A stretch of 64,000 bases of DNA, from positions 372,001 to 436,000 of the forward strand of contig MU401458.1 of assembly GCA_022579005.1 (NCBI GenBank), in the 5' to 3' direction. Origin of the DNA: Poronia punctata (taxonomy: Eukaryota; Ascomycota; Sordariomycetes; Xylariales; Xylariaceae). The notes beneath the pieces are model-generated. The model saw nothing but the letters and a program-made list of their open reading frames with translations. It did no database searches and was not told where the DNA came from. Positions 23,740 through 34,419 of this stretch are shown here, piece by piece (positions within the stretch are counted from its first letter, which is position 1; every line of letters begins with the position of its first letter). Made by a program: the position numbers and the translations under genes.

Positions 23740-24220
23740 CCCCCCCCCCCCCCCCCAAAGAACTTACTCAAACAAGGTACAGTTCCACTTTGAAAAAGAT
23801 CGAGCGGAAGATACGCCTTGGGGATTCCCTACGCGGAGATCATCTGGTAGGAGATCTGTGTGTGTGTGTAAGTGTTTTTCTATTAGTATCTTATTTTTAT
23901 TATCAACAAAGTAGAGAAGAAATTTGATTGGATGGGAGAAAAAAAGAAAAAGAAAAAGGGGGGGGGGGGGGGGGGGGGGAAGAAAAACACATACAACAAG
24001 GCGGTCCTCCATATCCCCCCCGCGTAACCAAATCCGCCAACCTCTCACAAGCACATCCGACGCAATCGTGGTTAAAGCTCGGGTTGGAGCAGAGGTACAG
24101 ATCCATCGTGTCTTCGTCTTGTTGTCTTGGGTGGTGGTGGTGCTGCATGATGGATGCTGCAAGGGCAACTGTTGTTGTTGTTGCTAGGAGGAGGATGTAT
24201 GTCCTGCTTAGACCCATCAT
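23400..24220 (-). CDS. Small secreted cysteine protein, disturbed by homopolymers and an assembly gap
   Basis: This is a candidate secreted protein of about 147 residues. Exon 1 (24220-23995) encodes a signal peptide (MMGLSRTYILLLATTTTVAL), a His-rich patch, and CSNPSFNHDCVGCACERLAD. Its donor is GTATGT. Exon 2 (23855-23768) gives LLPDDLRVGNPQGVSS and SKWNCTLFE. A third exon (23527-23400) can encode DCNGTLPDSTLNIPPG and end GFDDRAVAYQCYSLV. About eight cysteines are visible. The C-terminal half (a WNCTLF strand, DCNG, then a final DRAVAYQC) recalls crystallin-like small secreted fungal proteins. Exon 3 is one base out of phase with exon 2. The intervening intron holds a 20-G run, 21-A run, C runs, ten Ns and a blurred copy of exon 1, so a base-call or assembly error is likely. 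Function unknown. Confidence 0.5.
23568..23608 (+). repeat. Poly-G followed by poly-A run
   Basis: Twenty G are followed directly by twenty-one A. This is the first of three G/C homopolymer blocks in the locus and probably marks poor sequence quality. Confidence 0.9.
23609..23690 (+). repeat. Degraded copy of the 24000-24090 segment
   Basis: The block begins AAGGCGGTCC and continues with a C run, then a CACCCGACGCAA-like word and GTTAAA. It follows, with many A/C substitutions, the segment at 23999-24090 (AAGGCGGTCC, a C run, CATCCGACGCAATCG, GGTTAAAG). Both copies are preceded by a long G run. Confidence 0.7.
23692..23701. other. Ten-base assembly gap (N)
   Basis: Ten Ns are followed by a G and then C runs of 36 and 17 bases (23703-23756). 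The gap size is a placeholder, so distances across it are unreliable. Confidence 0.98.
23958..23979 (+). repeat. Poly-G run in intron 1 of the secreted-protein gene
   Basis: Twenty-two consecutive G on the plus strand form a C tract in the transcript of the minus-strand gene, just after its first donor site. Confidence 0.9.
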
Positions 24221-25166
24221 GATGAACTTTTGTCGATCGAGTTGAACTGGGCAGTTGTAAAGAAGTTAAGGAGTCCTGAAAGAAAGGGAAAAAAACAAAC
24301 AGATGAGGAACAACCGCGACACTTAAAACAATAATGAAAAAATGCGAGGGAAGGAAACCTATCGAGAATAAATACTTAAATCCACCACACCATATCCGAG
24401 ATTCGATGTCAACCCTCGTTTCGTGTTCAGGGGTTTCTGCCCAAAAACGTGGAGGGGGACCTCGGTCAAAAATGTCTCACCTTGAAGCATCGAGTTTCCA
24501 GAACGTCAAATGTCTAGGATTGTCGACTTTTGATCGCTCGCTAAGGATGGCCATGTTTCTATAACTCGAGTCTAACCTAACCTAGTTGTTTTCGTCATAA
24601 CCCCCCTCCCGGAAGGGATTCAGAAAGCGATCCGGGACTTTGTTCGTGACCATTCGTGCCATCTGTACTCTCAACCACACACCTGACACTACCGTATTCA
24701 GGGGAACTGTTTCAGGGATAGATGTTCGGATATAGAGCCGTATCTTGTAAGTCCTGCCGTTTGCACGACGACAGGGGGTGCTAATGACGACAAAACCTCA
24801 CGGTACATTTCCAATCCACGATGGAGTTAGTTTCTTCCTTCTTTCCCTTGCTTTACTATGTTACTTTGTTATGCGACTAGGTCAAAGTCTAGTAGACAGA
24901 CGACACGAGTGATCAAGACAAATCTGTAAGACAGCAAAAATTGAACCGACGCACAAGTGTCAGAGTTAAATAGATTGTAGTCAGTGTGACTAAATACCAA
25001 AAGGATATAATGAATGACTATCGAATGCAAGACTTTGTGGCGCAAATTCGCCTGTAACTAGTTTCTCCAACTGGAGGTCCTTCGCTATAGATACTTGTGA
25101 CATACTGATGAATGAGTGACTCGTAGTCAGACTTTAAAAAAAGGAAACGAGTTGTCCTACATATCC
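24221..25166. other. Spacer between the secreted-protein gene and SPE2
   Basis: This should contain the promoter of the secreted-protein gene and the 3' untranslated region of the SPE2 gene. No gene is supported. Confidence 0.5.
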
Positions 25167-26809
25167 CTACATATCCTCCCCAACTCGGATAGAGTTGCCC
25201 CCGGTCCAGTCCTCTCGCTCATAGAATCGGAAAACCAATTCGTAGTCGTCGAAATCGTGAACGATACGATCGATTCGTCGATAGCCTGGGATCTTCTCCA
25301 TGCGCTTTTTGCGCGCCAGGCCGGTAGGAATCTCATCGCCGTCAGACAGCTGGGCTGTTTTGGCCTCAAAGAGAGTGACACTGAAACGGCCGGGCTTGAA
25401 GATGCCCACAACGTGTTCGATAATCTCGGATGTCTCGCGTCCGTTCTGACCACCGGGTACATTGGTCTCAAAAGAAGCGAATGAGCAGATCGGCTCAGGT
25501 GTGACATGAACGGTGAAGTAATGGGTCGACTTTGTCTCATCGCTGTCATCATGCTTCTGAGGGGCGGGGATGATGCCGTTGGCGGAAAAGCCGCAGGGCG
25601 AGAAGAGATAGGCATCAACCCGAGCATCCGGGTATTCCGACGTGGGATACACCTCTGAGAGACCACAGGCGTCGGAAACCACAGTTCCCAAGGCATGACC
25701 CTCGGTCGTCATGCATTCGAGGTCGGTCTGCTCCGACATCGGGGTGTAAGAGCTGTGTAGGTCGGAATCGCTTCCGTTGTCAAACACATCCAGTGCATCA
25801 TCCGGAGCACTATCCACCGTACTATTGGTCCGAAGAGTCACAGTGCTAGCGGACAAATCCCCTAGGTGGGCCATGGCAGCCTTGCGGGCCTCCTGAGCCT
25901 GCGAATAGTACCTGGTGCTCGCGACCGCACTCGCGTGCTCCAGATAAAACTGCTTCGCATTCTCGGGGTCCAGATCCGTCATCAAAATCTCTAGAGTCTC
26001 GTCCTTACTCTCTAGTCCTCCATTGAAGATGGAACCCGCAATGGTGGGAACCTTGGACGAAGCCGGCTGGTAAGTCAGGTGCTTCTGCTCGCTAGGGGTC
26101 CGAGGAGGGCTGATGGATTTCTCAGGCGACGTGATGTACAGGTACCAATGGTCGCCGTTCATCTTGCCTACCATATAGGCACTGCCGCCCTCGAACATGT
26201 CATCGAGGAACTTGACTTCCTGCTTCCAGCTCTTGTGGGGTCCACGTTGCTTATCCGGGAAGAGGAAGTTCTTCCTCGAATAGAACACACGGTATGGTGA
26301 AGCAGCAGCGTGGATCTCTTCTAGCGACTTCGCATTGTGGAAAGGGAAGCCTGCCTGCTCGGCGGCAATGCGAAGGAGCCTACGAAGCCCGAGGAGCAGC
26401 GTAGTGGTTCCGCAAGTCTTCAAGATAAGCTTGTGGGGGAAAACAAACATGCTGGATTCAGACAAGAGGTAGGCGTCCATGTGTTCGGCTTCGAGAACCG
26501 AGAGGATCTTACAGTTGACCATGTCAAGCATGCCTACCCAAGTCTCGCTAGAGACGGCCTTCAATCCATTGGGCTTGACCCCGGAAGGCAAACAGTCCGG
26601 GTTCGGGGCGAACCAGACCTCTAGCAACTTCTCCGGACCTGTGACGCACACTCGTTAGCCCATGAGCTTTCAATTCTCGATGACGGCAGCTTACCTTCAA
26701 AGGCATTGGTAGAGTCTAGATCAGCAGCGATTTCATGGTTGATTGTCAAATGGGGCGTGCCCTCAGATGGCGAGAAAGTGTAGTTGGTAGGGATATCTAG
26801 GTTCACCAT
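25167..26809 (-). CDS. SPE2: S-adenosylmethionine decarboxylase proenzyme
   Basis: The enzyme decarboxylates AdoMet to supply aminopropyl groups for spermidine and spermine. Two exons, 26809-26695 and 26638-25167, give 528 residues; the splice creates FEGPEKLLEVWF. Self-cleavage to the pyruvoyl form should occur in YLLSESSMFVF, between about Glu99 and Ser100. Other active-site landmarks are the FEGPEK glutamates, the cysteine of LKTCGTTTLL, the serine of CGFSANGI and the histidine of HYFTVHVTPEP. The protein is longer than the human enzyme (334 residues). The extra length is mainly a poorly conserved insert rich in Ser, Asp and Thr in the middle (around TNSTVDSAPDDALDVFDNG). The upstream leader has no ATG for roughly 490 bases, then a 64-codon ORF; polyamine genes are often controlled by such leaders. 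Confidence 0.96.
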
Positions 26810-29405
26810 CTCCGTAGAGCCTGTTTGGCTTTTCGACGATGGGCTGCTAAAGATGTTTACTCGTCGGATGGTCTATAGGGCCGCAGAAAAGGCGCTGCTG
26901 GAGCAAGCTGCGGAGCACTGACTGCCACCCAAACGAACTTTGCGGCGTCCGTTTGAGAGAGTAGGCCCACAGGTGGTGGGGAGTAACGAGTGCTGGCGGA
27001 AGCCAGCTACAATGGTGGTATTTGTGCTTTCAACGTCTCACAAAGTGGACGTTAGGGGGGTCGGCCGCGAAGGGGAAGGAAGAAGTCCTTTGGCCAAGGA
27101 ATGGTGACTTATGTGGTGAAGGCCTCGTTCTGGCAGAAACCGATACCTATGGTGGAGTATCGGACCTAGCAGACGAGGAAATCTGCGGTATGGTCGAAGA
27201 ATGGGTTGGTAAAGACGACGAAGACGTTACGAAGCTCGAACCTCGATGATTTATGATTTTGTTGGGATAAAGCAAGTGTTATCTGGGCCTGTACGATAAG
27301 TTTGACAGTTAGCAAACGCTGCACGGACGGACGATGGATCCACGACTGAAGGTGTGGCAAAGTGTTGCTACTAGACTTGGCAGGGCTGGCTCACTTTGCG
27401 GGCTTGGATAGAAAGCGTAGCAACTCGACAGGGTTCATGGAAGACGATGAGCGTCGAGGGGTAAAAGTTGGATTATGCTGCTGTTTCAAAAACTAGCAGA
27501 CACTATGAGGAGTAGCCAAAGGCGTAATCAACAATTGCTATGCAGCATCGAGGTCGACGGGTCGAAGTTATCACTGAGAATAACCGAAAACTGGGGTTGT
27601 TCGTGTGTTGTCGAGTCGTGTGACCGCAACTTCTGAATTTTTACTTAGACGGCGGGTATGGTGGTTCTAGAAAACCAATGTAGTTAGCAAAAAAGCGCTC
27701 GACCAGATATATAAGTTTACTCCTCAGCATAATAGTGGATTGAAGTCTTCCTTACATCACACTAGGTTGGGTTAGATGAGTTGCCAGGAACAACATACAC
27801 AATCGCGCAAAGTTTTGAAAATTCGATCTCGGTGGGAAGTCAAAATTATAAGTAAAAGGCGAAATGGTGGATCCGATTGGTGTTTGTTTGTAGGCATTCG
27901 CCTGCTGTACCTACAGCATGTACGTTTTTGGTCGGTGGCATGCAGCAGAGGCAGGCCTACCTAATTGTGGGCTCTGTGGTTGGGCAGAATGTGATAACAG
28001 GAATCCAGAAAAGGCTCCGCTGTCCCCCCTATTGGTAGAGGCGGGGAGGAAGTGGAAAGAAAAAAAAAATAGAAAAAAATCGGGGATGAGGTCACAGGTC
28101 GCAAGTCTGGCGCGTACTTGTTGGTTGGTCAATCTACATGTACTTCAAAGAAGCTTCTGTACAGCTGGGGGACATTTCGCCCGGCGTAGACTGAGGGTAT
28201 ACACACCTTAGTACATATACATAAACTCAGGTATCTACAGCATGACCGTACACGTATTTACGATCACCTCCCACCATCGATTAGGCATGTGGCTGTACTG
28301 CCAATTCAACCAATAACCTAATGCGAATAGAAAAGGAAGAACCGGTGAACAACATTTATTGCCACCATCAAAAACCAATACCGTCAAGAAGAAGTTGATT
28401 TTGCTTGAGTGATAATGCTAAAAAGAGCTCCTTGAGAAAGCACGTGCTAAAGTTTGAGATCTGAAGATCCTTTCGACCAGGAACAGAAGGGCGAGAGGGT
28501 AGGGGCAAAGAATACTACTCTACCTACATGGGTAGCTGGCAGGCTGGGTTGCCATTTACTACCGCCTATAAAATCCGCAGGCATTAGAATAGAAGAGAGT
28601 AATATGTTCCTGTGGAGGGCGGTACCCATTCACCTCCAAAATCCGCATTTCATCTTATTTTACCTTATCTGTTGACTTGGCTACCCGGTTAGAAACCCGG
28701 CCTCGTCGAGGGTAGTCGAGGGGTGTTCAGCGTCGTATTGTGATTTACATGAATGCCCAAAAAGTAGGGCCGAAAGCAAAAAGTTCTCATGCTGCCTAGG
28801 AAATCAGGAATCCCATAGCATCATTTGACCTCGACTGCACGTTACAGACTGGGGAGGTAATATATATCTTGCGTTGCCCCGCCCTTCCTCACATCTCGAT
28901 CGTGGACGAATATGAAAGCAACCATTTGCTGTGCTACATAGAGTATCTGCCACCCTAGGCTTCGGCTGACACGAGATACCTGGTTAGGGCGAGGTATAGT
29001 GATGGTACTAAGTGCAATGGAATATGTTTTATATATTGAATACTTATACAGTTAGTCACGTGGTTCATGTAGACGCTGGCGCTGCCGGAAAAAGTCGACC
29101 CTATATTACGAGGCACATTCTGTATGACTTTTAGTGTCAGCTCCAGATGTTTGCCCACCGCTATGGTTTGCATGAAGCTAAGTGCTTACGCAGTACTATC
29201 CCACTAGCAGATTCGTCAACGTCTTTCTTGTTCGACGGGCTGTAAGCACACATGTCCCCGTCGCATGGCGTGAGACAGTCCAGGTCCGGGTGGACATGCA
29301 TCTATGTGCACTAACTTCTAACAAATCTCAGCTTGGCAGGAAGTCGCTGTGCATCGGCTTTTGATAAGCGAGAAATTGATTAGGCTGATTAAGGAGCTTT
29401 TGCAA
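26810..29405. other. Spacer with the long SPE2 leader and the CFD1 3' end
   Basis: No independent gene is supported. On the minus strand, the stretch from about 27300 to the SPE2 start has no ATG. A 64-codon ORF (27360-27166) upstream of SPE2 could be a leader ORF. Nothing recognisable lies between about 27700 and 29400. Confidence 0.4.
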
Positions 29406-30399
29406 TCATCCGACAGCGGCTACAATATCTTTCGTTATCTGTCGAAAGACGGGCTCGAGCGAGCAGCCTCGATATTTCTCCCCCAACAGGCCCGCTTCTT
29501 TGGCCACTTCACTGGTGGAGTTGGAGTCGTCGTGCTCCTGGCTATTCCGTAAGGGCTTCGAAAAGTCCTGTCCATTAATAATCGTGCCCTGTGGGTATTC
29601 TGGTACACGTCCGGTCTCGATTAACATAACAAACTGCGGGTCGATGGGGACTCTGCCGAGGAACGGAACGTTGAAGTCGTGGGCCATGACCTGCCCGCCT
29701 CCCTTGCCAAAAATATCCGTGCACTCGGCGCAGTTAGGACAGACAAACCCTGCCATGTTTTCAATAACACCTATTACCGGAATGCTGGTCTTGACGCAAA
29801 AGTTTAGTTCTTTTTTAACGTCTGCCGTGGCTACCGCTTGAGGAGTTGTGACGACAACGGCGCCAGCGACTTGACCAGGCCGCGCCTCCTTCAGTAGAGT
29901 CTCCGCAAGTGAAATATGTTCGTCCGATGTACCCGGCGGCGTGTCGATAAGCAGGTAATCCATTTCGCCCCATAACACGTCGGACAAAAATTGTCGAATC
30001 ATGGCCGTCTTCTTGGGGCCTCTCCAAACCACAGCATCTCCTCTAGCCTGCAATAAAAACCCCAGGCTCATGCACCGCAATTCCCCGACCCCTTTCTCTG
30101 GATCGGCTGAATGTACAGGCACAGGGAGCCACCCGCCTGGAGCCTGTGTTACTTTTGCATTTTCAATATTGAACATGCGTGGCATCGACGGACCCGTAAG
30201 GTCAACATCGAGCACACCGACAGAGTAACCAGAAAGCGACAGCGAAAGTGCTAGTTGAGTGGTGATGGAAGATTTTCCCACGCCTCCTTTCCCCGAGAGA
30301 ACCTTAGAGGGGTACAATAAGCCGACGTTTTTGGTAACGAATCAGGGTTGTCGCAGGGGGACGTACCAAAACAATATGCTTTATTCTTGTGAGTGACAT
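29406..30399 (-). CDS. CFD1: Cytosolic Fe-S cluster assembly factor Cfd1 (NUBP2 type)
   Basis: This P-loop scaffold ATPase works with Nbp35 to build [4Fe-4S] clusters for cytosolic and nuclear proteins. Exon 1 (30399-30367) encodes only [11 protein letters not shown]. Exon 2 (30302-29406) continues with [12 protein letters not shown], the deviant Walker A of the Mrp/NBP35 family. The product has 309 residues. Further family motifs are [26 protein letters not shown] and [17 protein letters not shown], whose CPNC holds the bridging cluster ligands. There is no N-terminal four-cysteine ferredoxin-like motif, which separates Cfd1 from Nbp35. The region [20 protein letters not shown] near the C-terminus is a hydrophilic insert. 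Assignment is firm. Confidence 0.95.
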
Positions 30400-31642
30400 T
30401 TTTGTTTAGTTGCTTTCGTTCATTCAAATTGTGCTAGTGATTTATGTTAAAGGAGCTGTAAACCGAATCTCGTCGCCTATACCGTATGTCCTACTTCGAA
30501 CTGGGTGTAGGATCTGGGATTGCTACTACCTGTCTGAATCCGAAGGCGTATATTTGTAGACTAAAGTACCTACAAACCGAATAGTCGCAGAAACCATTCA
30601 GATGCTCAGTTTGCTTAGTAATGAGGGCAATAGAACCCCTCCGAAGTAGGTGCTCGGTACTCGTAGATACAAGGTACATACATAAGTACGTATGACGCAC
30701 ATTCAGTCGGGGGTTTATTGTCAACAATCGGGTGTGCACCTATTGGTCAGCTGGGTTAATAAGATCTGACCGGCATAAGTACTAAGATCTATGAAATACA
30801 GCAAGATGAACCATCTAAAGAAACAGACTTTTTTAACAGCTTAATAAGAACAACACCTAACGTAAAGTACATCTACTAGGTAGATGTAAAGCTGGGCAAA
30901 CTTCCAAGTTCCGTACAAGTACAGACAGACAGTGGGTCATGAGTGCCGACCTGTCAGAGCTGTTTTGGCCGGCTGATACGCCGCACAAGACTTATCTGGG
31001 GCATAAACAGAGCTAATATGATACCTAGTGGCAACTAGGTATCTTAAAAACCAAAGTTTTGGAATCGGGAACTTGAATTACGATGTAGCATTCTCGATTA
31101 CGGATTTGTCCTGATGGAAAAGGGAAGATGGGATAAACTCATCCGGTTCAAGCCACAAGTACAAGCCACGGCTACTGGTAGTTGGCCTTCGGCCGGGCCC
31201 GAGATACCTCGCCAATACATCGAAACTCCACCAATCACCAACCAGCATTGGCAAACGGAAAAATTACGACTTTCTTGCATTCGACTCTTATCGTTGGCCA
31301 GATCAATTAGCGAGACAGAACGGATATTCTTGATGGGAAGGTGATGTTTTTGTAAAAGAACGATGGCTCACCTAGGGCCGTATTGAGCAAGGATATCCTT
31401 CACCGATCTCCAAGTTCCAGTGCCAAGGTGACCGCCGAGGGCCACGAGTCCACGACCCCAAGGAGCCCAACGGTGCCGTGGAGTTTTTCCACCCATCATA
31501 TTATGGACCGATGGAGCCTCACGGATATATACCACGGGTTCTATCAGAATGCGTATGGCCGCTTCTTTCCGGCCCCCGAGGGCCAAATGTGCCTTCGGTG
31601 AAATGTAAAATGTAGAGCTTGGCGAAGGCGCAATAATAAAGG
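30400..31642. other. Divergent intergenic region
   Basis: This is a shared upstream region of CFD1 (minus) and the GH105 gene (plus). It has no supported gene; GTACCTA and TAGGTA words recur near 30560-30690 and 30870-31040. Confidence 0.5.
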
Positions 31643-31649
31643 TATATAA
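31643..31649 (+). promoter_or_regulatory. TATA box of the GH105 gene
   Basis: TATATAA stands 81 bases before the ATG at 31730. This spacing puts transcription start near 31675-31690, so the in-frame ATG at 31679 is unlikely to be used and the signal-peptide ATG at 31730 is favoured. Confidence 0.6.
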
Positions 31650-31729
31650 GAACGTGGTGAGATATTGCCTATCTACTAATGGGCCGAGTCGTTTGGCTTG
31701 TCATACCAAACTCGCGTCACAGTACAATC

Positions 31730-32919
31730 ATGCAGCTTCTTTTACTACAACTCGCCGCAGGGGCAGCTGCCAGCGTTACCACGCCCCTGGTGATGATGGC
31801 AGACTCGTTCATCAAGCGCGGCGTGCCCTCCACTATCAACTACAGCCAAATGACGCTGTATATGGGCTTTGAGGCAGCGTACAACCTGACCGGTGACGTC
31901 AAGTACGACGACTGGCACCAGGAGCAGATCGACCAGCTGGTGAAAAGCGATGGTACGATCAAAGACTGGGACTATGATTATTACTCGCTTGACGACTATC
32001 GCATGGGCAATAACCTGCTATACTGGTACGCGAAGACCGGGGAGACCAAGTACAAAGAGGCGGCCTCTATAATTCGCCAGCAGATTAATCGGCATCCTCG
32101 CACGCCAGCGGGGGGTCTATGGCATCGGAGCCCTATATACGCGGACCAGATGTGGCTTGATGGCATCTTCATGGCCGACTCATTCTACGCAAAGTGGACG
32201 AGCGTGTTCGACAGAGATAATGAGACAGCGTGGGACGACATAGCACTGCAATATGCCAACATCGAGGCCCACACGCGGAACAAGACAACCGGCCTACTGA
32301 GACACGGCTATGACGAGAGCAAGGAGGCGGTCTGGGCTGATCCCGAAACCGGCTCTGCGCCGCTGGTCTGGGACAGGGCAGTTGGCTGGTACTTCCTGTC
32401 GCTTCTCGAGGTGCTCGAGGTATGGCCCAAGACACACGCAGCGCGGGGGAAACTAGTTGGTTACCTTGAGACGCTCGCTGTGGCGCTCAAGAAGACCCAG
32501 GATGAGTCCGGTGGGTGGTGGTTAATCATGAGCGACCCATATCCGGGCGCCAAGGGCAACTACATTGAAAGCAGTGGATCGGCCATGTTCACGTACGGGT
32601 TCCTGAAGGGCATCAGGCAGGGTCTCCTAAGCGAGGATGAATACCTCGCCGCAGCACAGAAGGCATATGAGTTCTTGGCAGACGAGTTCGTCGTTGACAA
32701 TGGCGATGGCACAGTGGATTGGACTGGGACGGTGGAAGTAGGCTCGCTGAACTCAAATGGCACATACGAGGCAGGTCAACCCCTGTGAATGACTACGGAA
32801 TTTTGATGACAGACCCAACTAACTTTTTGCAGTACTATATTTCGGTACCCCTGGCCGTCAATGATTACAAAGGCGCCGGGCCTTTCATGCTTGCTTCATA
32901 CGAGATGGAGATGCTATGA
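31730..32919 (+). CDS. Secreted GH105 unsaturated rhamnogalacturonyl hydrolase-like enzyme
   Basis: Family 105 enzymes remove the unsaturated uronic acid left by pectin or rhamnogalacturonan lyases. Exons 31730-32770 and 32833-32919 give 375 residues. The start MQLLLLQLAAGAAASV is a signal peptide. The alpha6/alpha6-barrel landmarks are YRMGNNLLYWYAKTGETKY, GGLWHRSPIYADQMWLDGIF (the Asp of QMWLD is the expected catalytic acid) and PLVWDRAVGWYFLSLLEVL. The C-terminus joins GSLNSNGTYE to YYISVPLAVNDYKGAGPF, as in the family. That join needs a GC donor (GAG|GCAGGT). The nearby GT donor would shift the frame and lose the conserved end. A CTAAC branch site lies before the acceptor. With the GH43 gene, this points to plant cell-wall digestion. 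Confidence 0.9.
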
Positions 32920-33328
32920 GAGTGTATAAAATGTTGAGTGATAACCATCAAGGTATACACATAGCTATATCTTGCCAACCTAGCCGTTGGCCGCGCCCGA
33001 CGGTCCATTTATCGAGTCAGGGGCCCCAAACCACCCAGTCTTGCCCCTTTTCCTGGCCTTTTGCTTGAACAGAAAGAGTAAATACACCTCCATGAACTGG
33101 GCGAACTTGATTATACATACCATTTATCTCCTTTAATCGCCAATAATGAGCTGCTCGCCTGCTGAGCAAACTAGGGGGAAAGGTGTGATTTGTACTCCAG
33201 ACAAAAGCAGTAAAGGCCTTACGTCTTTCAACCCTGTGCATTATGCACTTACATGTTTGGACCGTTGCTTTATGACTTTACATACCAGATATAGGCAACC
33301 ATGGCTCTTTCCCCCATCCCGTCCTGTC
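32920..33328. other. Spacer
   Basis: This holds the GH105 3' end and the upstream region of the next gene. No gene is seen. Confidence 0.55.
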
Positions 33329-33336
33329 TATATAAA
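33329..33336 (+). promoter_or_regulatory. TATA box of the gene at 33409
   Basis: TATATAAA lies 80 bases upstream of the ATG at 33409. It lies downstream of the first ATG of the open frame (33301), which argues that translation starts at 33409. Confidence 0.6.
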
Positions 33337-33408
33337 TGCGGCTTTCCCCTTCATCCCTGTCAACTCCGTTCTGCCCCCACCACATCTAGAAACTCATCAT
33401 CCTCAACC

Positions 33409-34419
33409 ATGAATGTTCCCGAACCTAACATTTTTGACCGAAGTCCAGTCTTCGTAAGCATACCTGTCAAGTTTATCCCAGGCGATGTTAGAATCGACAA
33501 ATACCCTCCTCACATAGAAGCGGTCAAAGTCGACGTGACCAGTTTCGACAGCCTCGCCAGATCTCTGAGGCGTGCCATAGCCCGACGCCTTGAGACAAAA
33601 TGTGGCAGGACATATACCCCTTTGTACCTCAGTCTGACTTTCAGTATCGAATGGTCAACTACGGCAGGGTACTCCTCATCAAACCTTGCCGGGATGAAAA
33701 GTGACGAACTGGCAGCCCAGATAAAAATGATCCAGCGCAGGAACTATCAGGATTTCCTCGTTGTTCATTACCACTTACGCCCGGCAGAGGAATCGAGCGG
33801 GGACGGGAAAGAATCTGATGGGCTCTATAATGGTCTAGATGACTCATTGGGAAGCTCCTGTAGGCCGCATTGTGTCCGTGGCCCTTTCGGGTCACTACCA
33901 CCATGGTTAGAGGGGAGTCCTGATCTATCGTCATTACCATCCAAGCGTCGCCGCCCACACGTTTTCGCACAACATCCTTCACCATTCAGAAATCAAGAAC
34001 ATCCTGACATGACGTCGGTAGACGGACCAAATATGAATCATGCCGGCAACAAACGAGCCGACGGATGGGCTTCTAATGATATCTCCAGAGAGGCCCCCGA
34101 GCAGAGAATATCCGATGGTAAGCGGGACGCCATGGAAGATGAAGATGGTGGAGGGGATAACATGGGGGGCCACGAATCCACTACTGGCAACTTGTGGGAT
34201 TCCTCGCCGCCGAGTTCACGTGCAACGGTGGCCATTATATCCAACCTACCGCGTAATCACAACGAACCTATCGGTAGCGGTAGCGCGCCGCGTCTGCCAG
34301 CCAAGTCTCCGGCACCGCAGTCCACGACCCGTAACCCGAGTATGGTCTACATCCTGCAGCCTGTGGAGATTCAGCACCTGGCGCCGCCTCCCCCGGCTCA
34401 GCCGTTGGTCCAACCATAA
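33409..34419 (+). CDS. Unrecognised 336-residue protein with ordered N-terminus and proline-rich tail
   Basis: I do not recognise this family. Translation probably starts at the ATG in the context CAACCATGAAT (33409), 80 bases after a TATA box. Residues 1 to about 130 look folded, with alternating strands and helices (SPVFVSIPVKFIPGDVRID, HIEAVKVDVTSFDSLARSLR, QDFLVVHYHLRP). The rest is low complexity: acidic and glycine-rich around EDEDGGGDNMGGHE, then proline-rich (LPAKSPAPQSTTRNPS, APPPPAQPLVQP). A basic patch SKRRRPH could be a nuclear signal. No signal peptide, membrane span or known catalytic motif is seen. The gene sits between a pectin-degrading enzyme and decayed metabolite-gene fragments, an accessory-like setting. 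Confidence 0.55.
   Translation: MNVPEPNIFDRSPVFVSIPVKFIPGDVRIDKYPPHIEAVKVDVTSFDSLARSLRRAIARRLETKCGRTYTPLYLSLTFSIEWSTTAGYSSSNLAGMKSDELAAQIKMIQRRNYQDFLVVHYHLRPAEESSGDGKESDGLYNGLDDSLGSSCRPHCVRGPFGSLPPWLEGSPDLSSLPSKRRRPHVFAQHPSPFRNQEHPDMTSVDGPNMNHAGNKRADGWASNDISREAPEQRISDGKRDAMEDEDGGGDNMGGHESTTGNLWDSSPPSSRATVAIISNLPRNHNEPIGSGSAPRLPAKSPAPQSTTRNPSMVYILQPVEIQHLAPPPPAQPLVQP

Noticed and set aside
23459..23927. Frames of poly-Gly, poly-Pro and Lys through the homopolymer block
   Set aside because: They arise from G, C and A runs and an N gap, not from genuine coding sequence.
32775..32832. GT donor at 32775 for the GH105 intron
   Set aside because: It shifts the frame and loses the conserved C-terminal strand YYISVPLA; the GC donor four bases upstream keeps it.
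33301..33408. N-terminal extension of the 33409 gene from ATG 33301
   Set aside because: A TATA box lies inside this stretch, so it is probably upstream of or at the transcription start.
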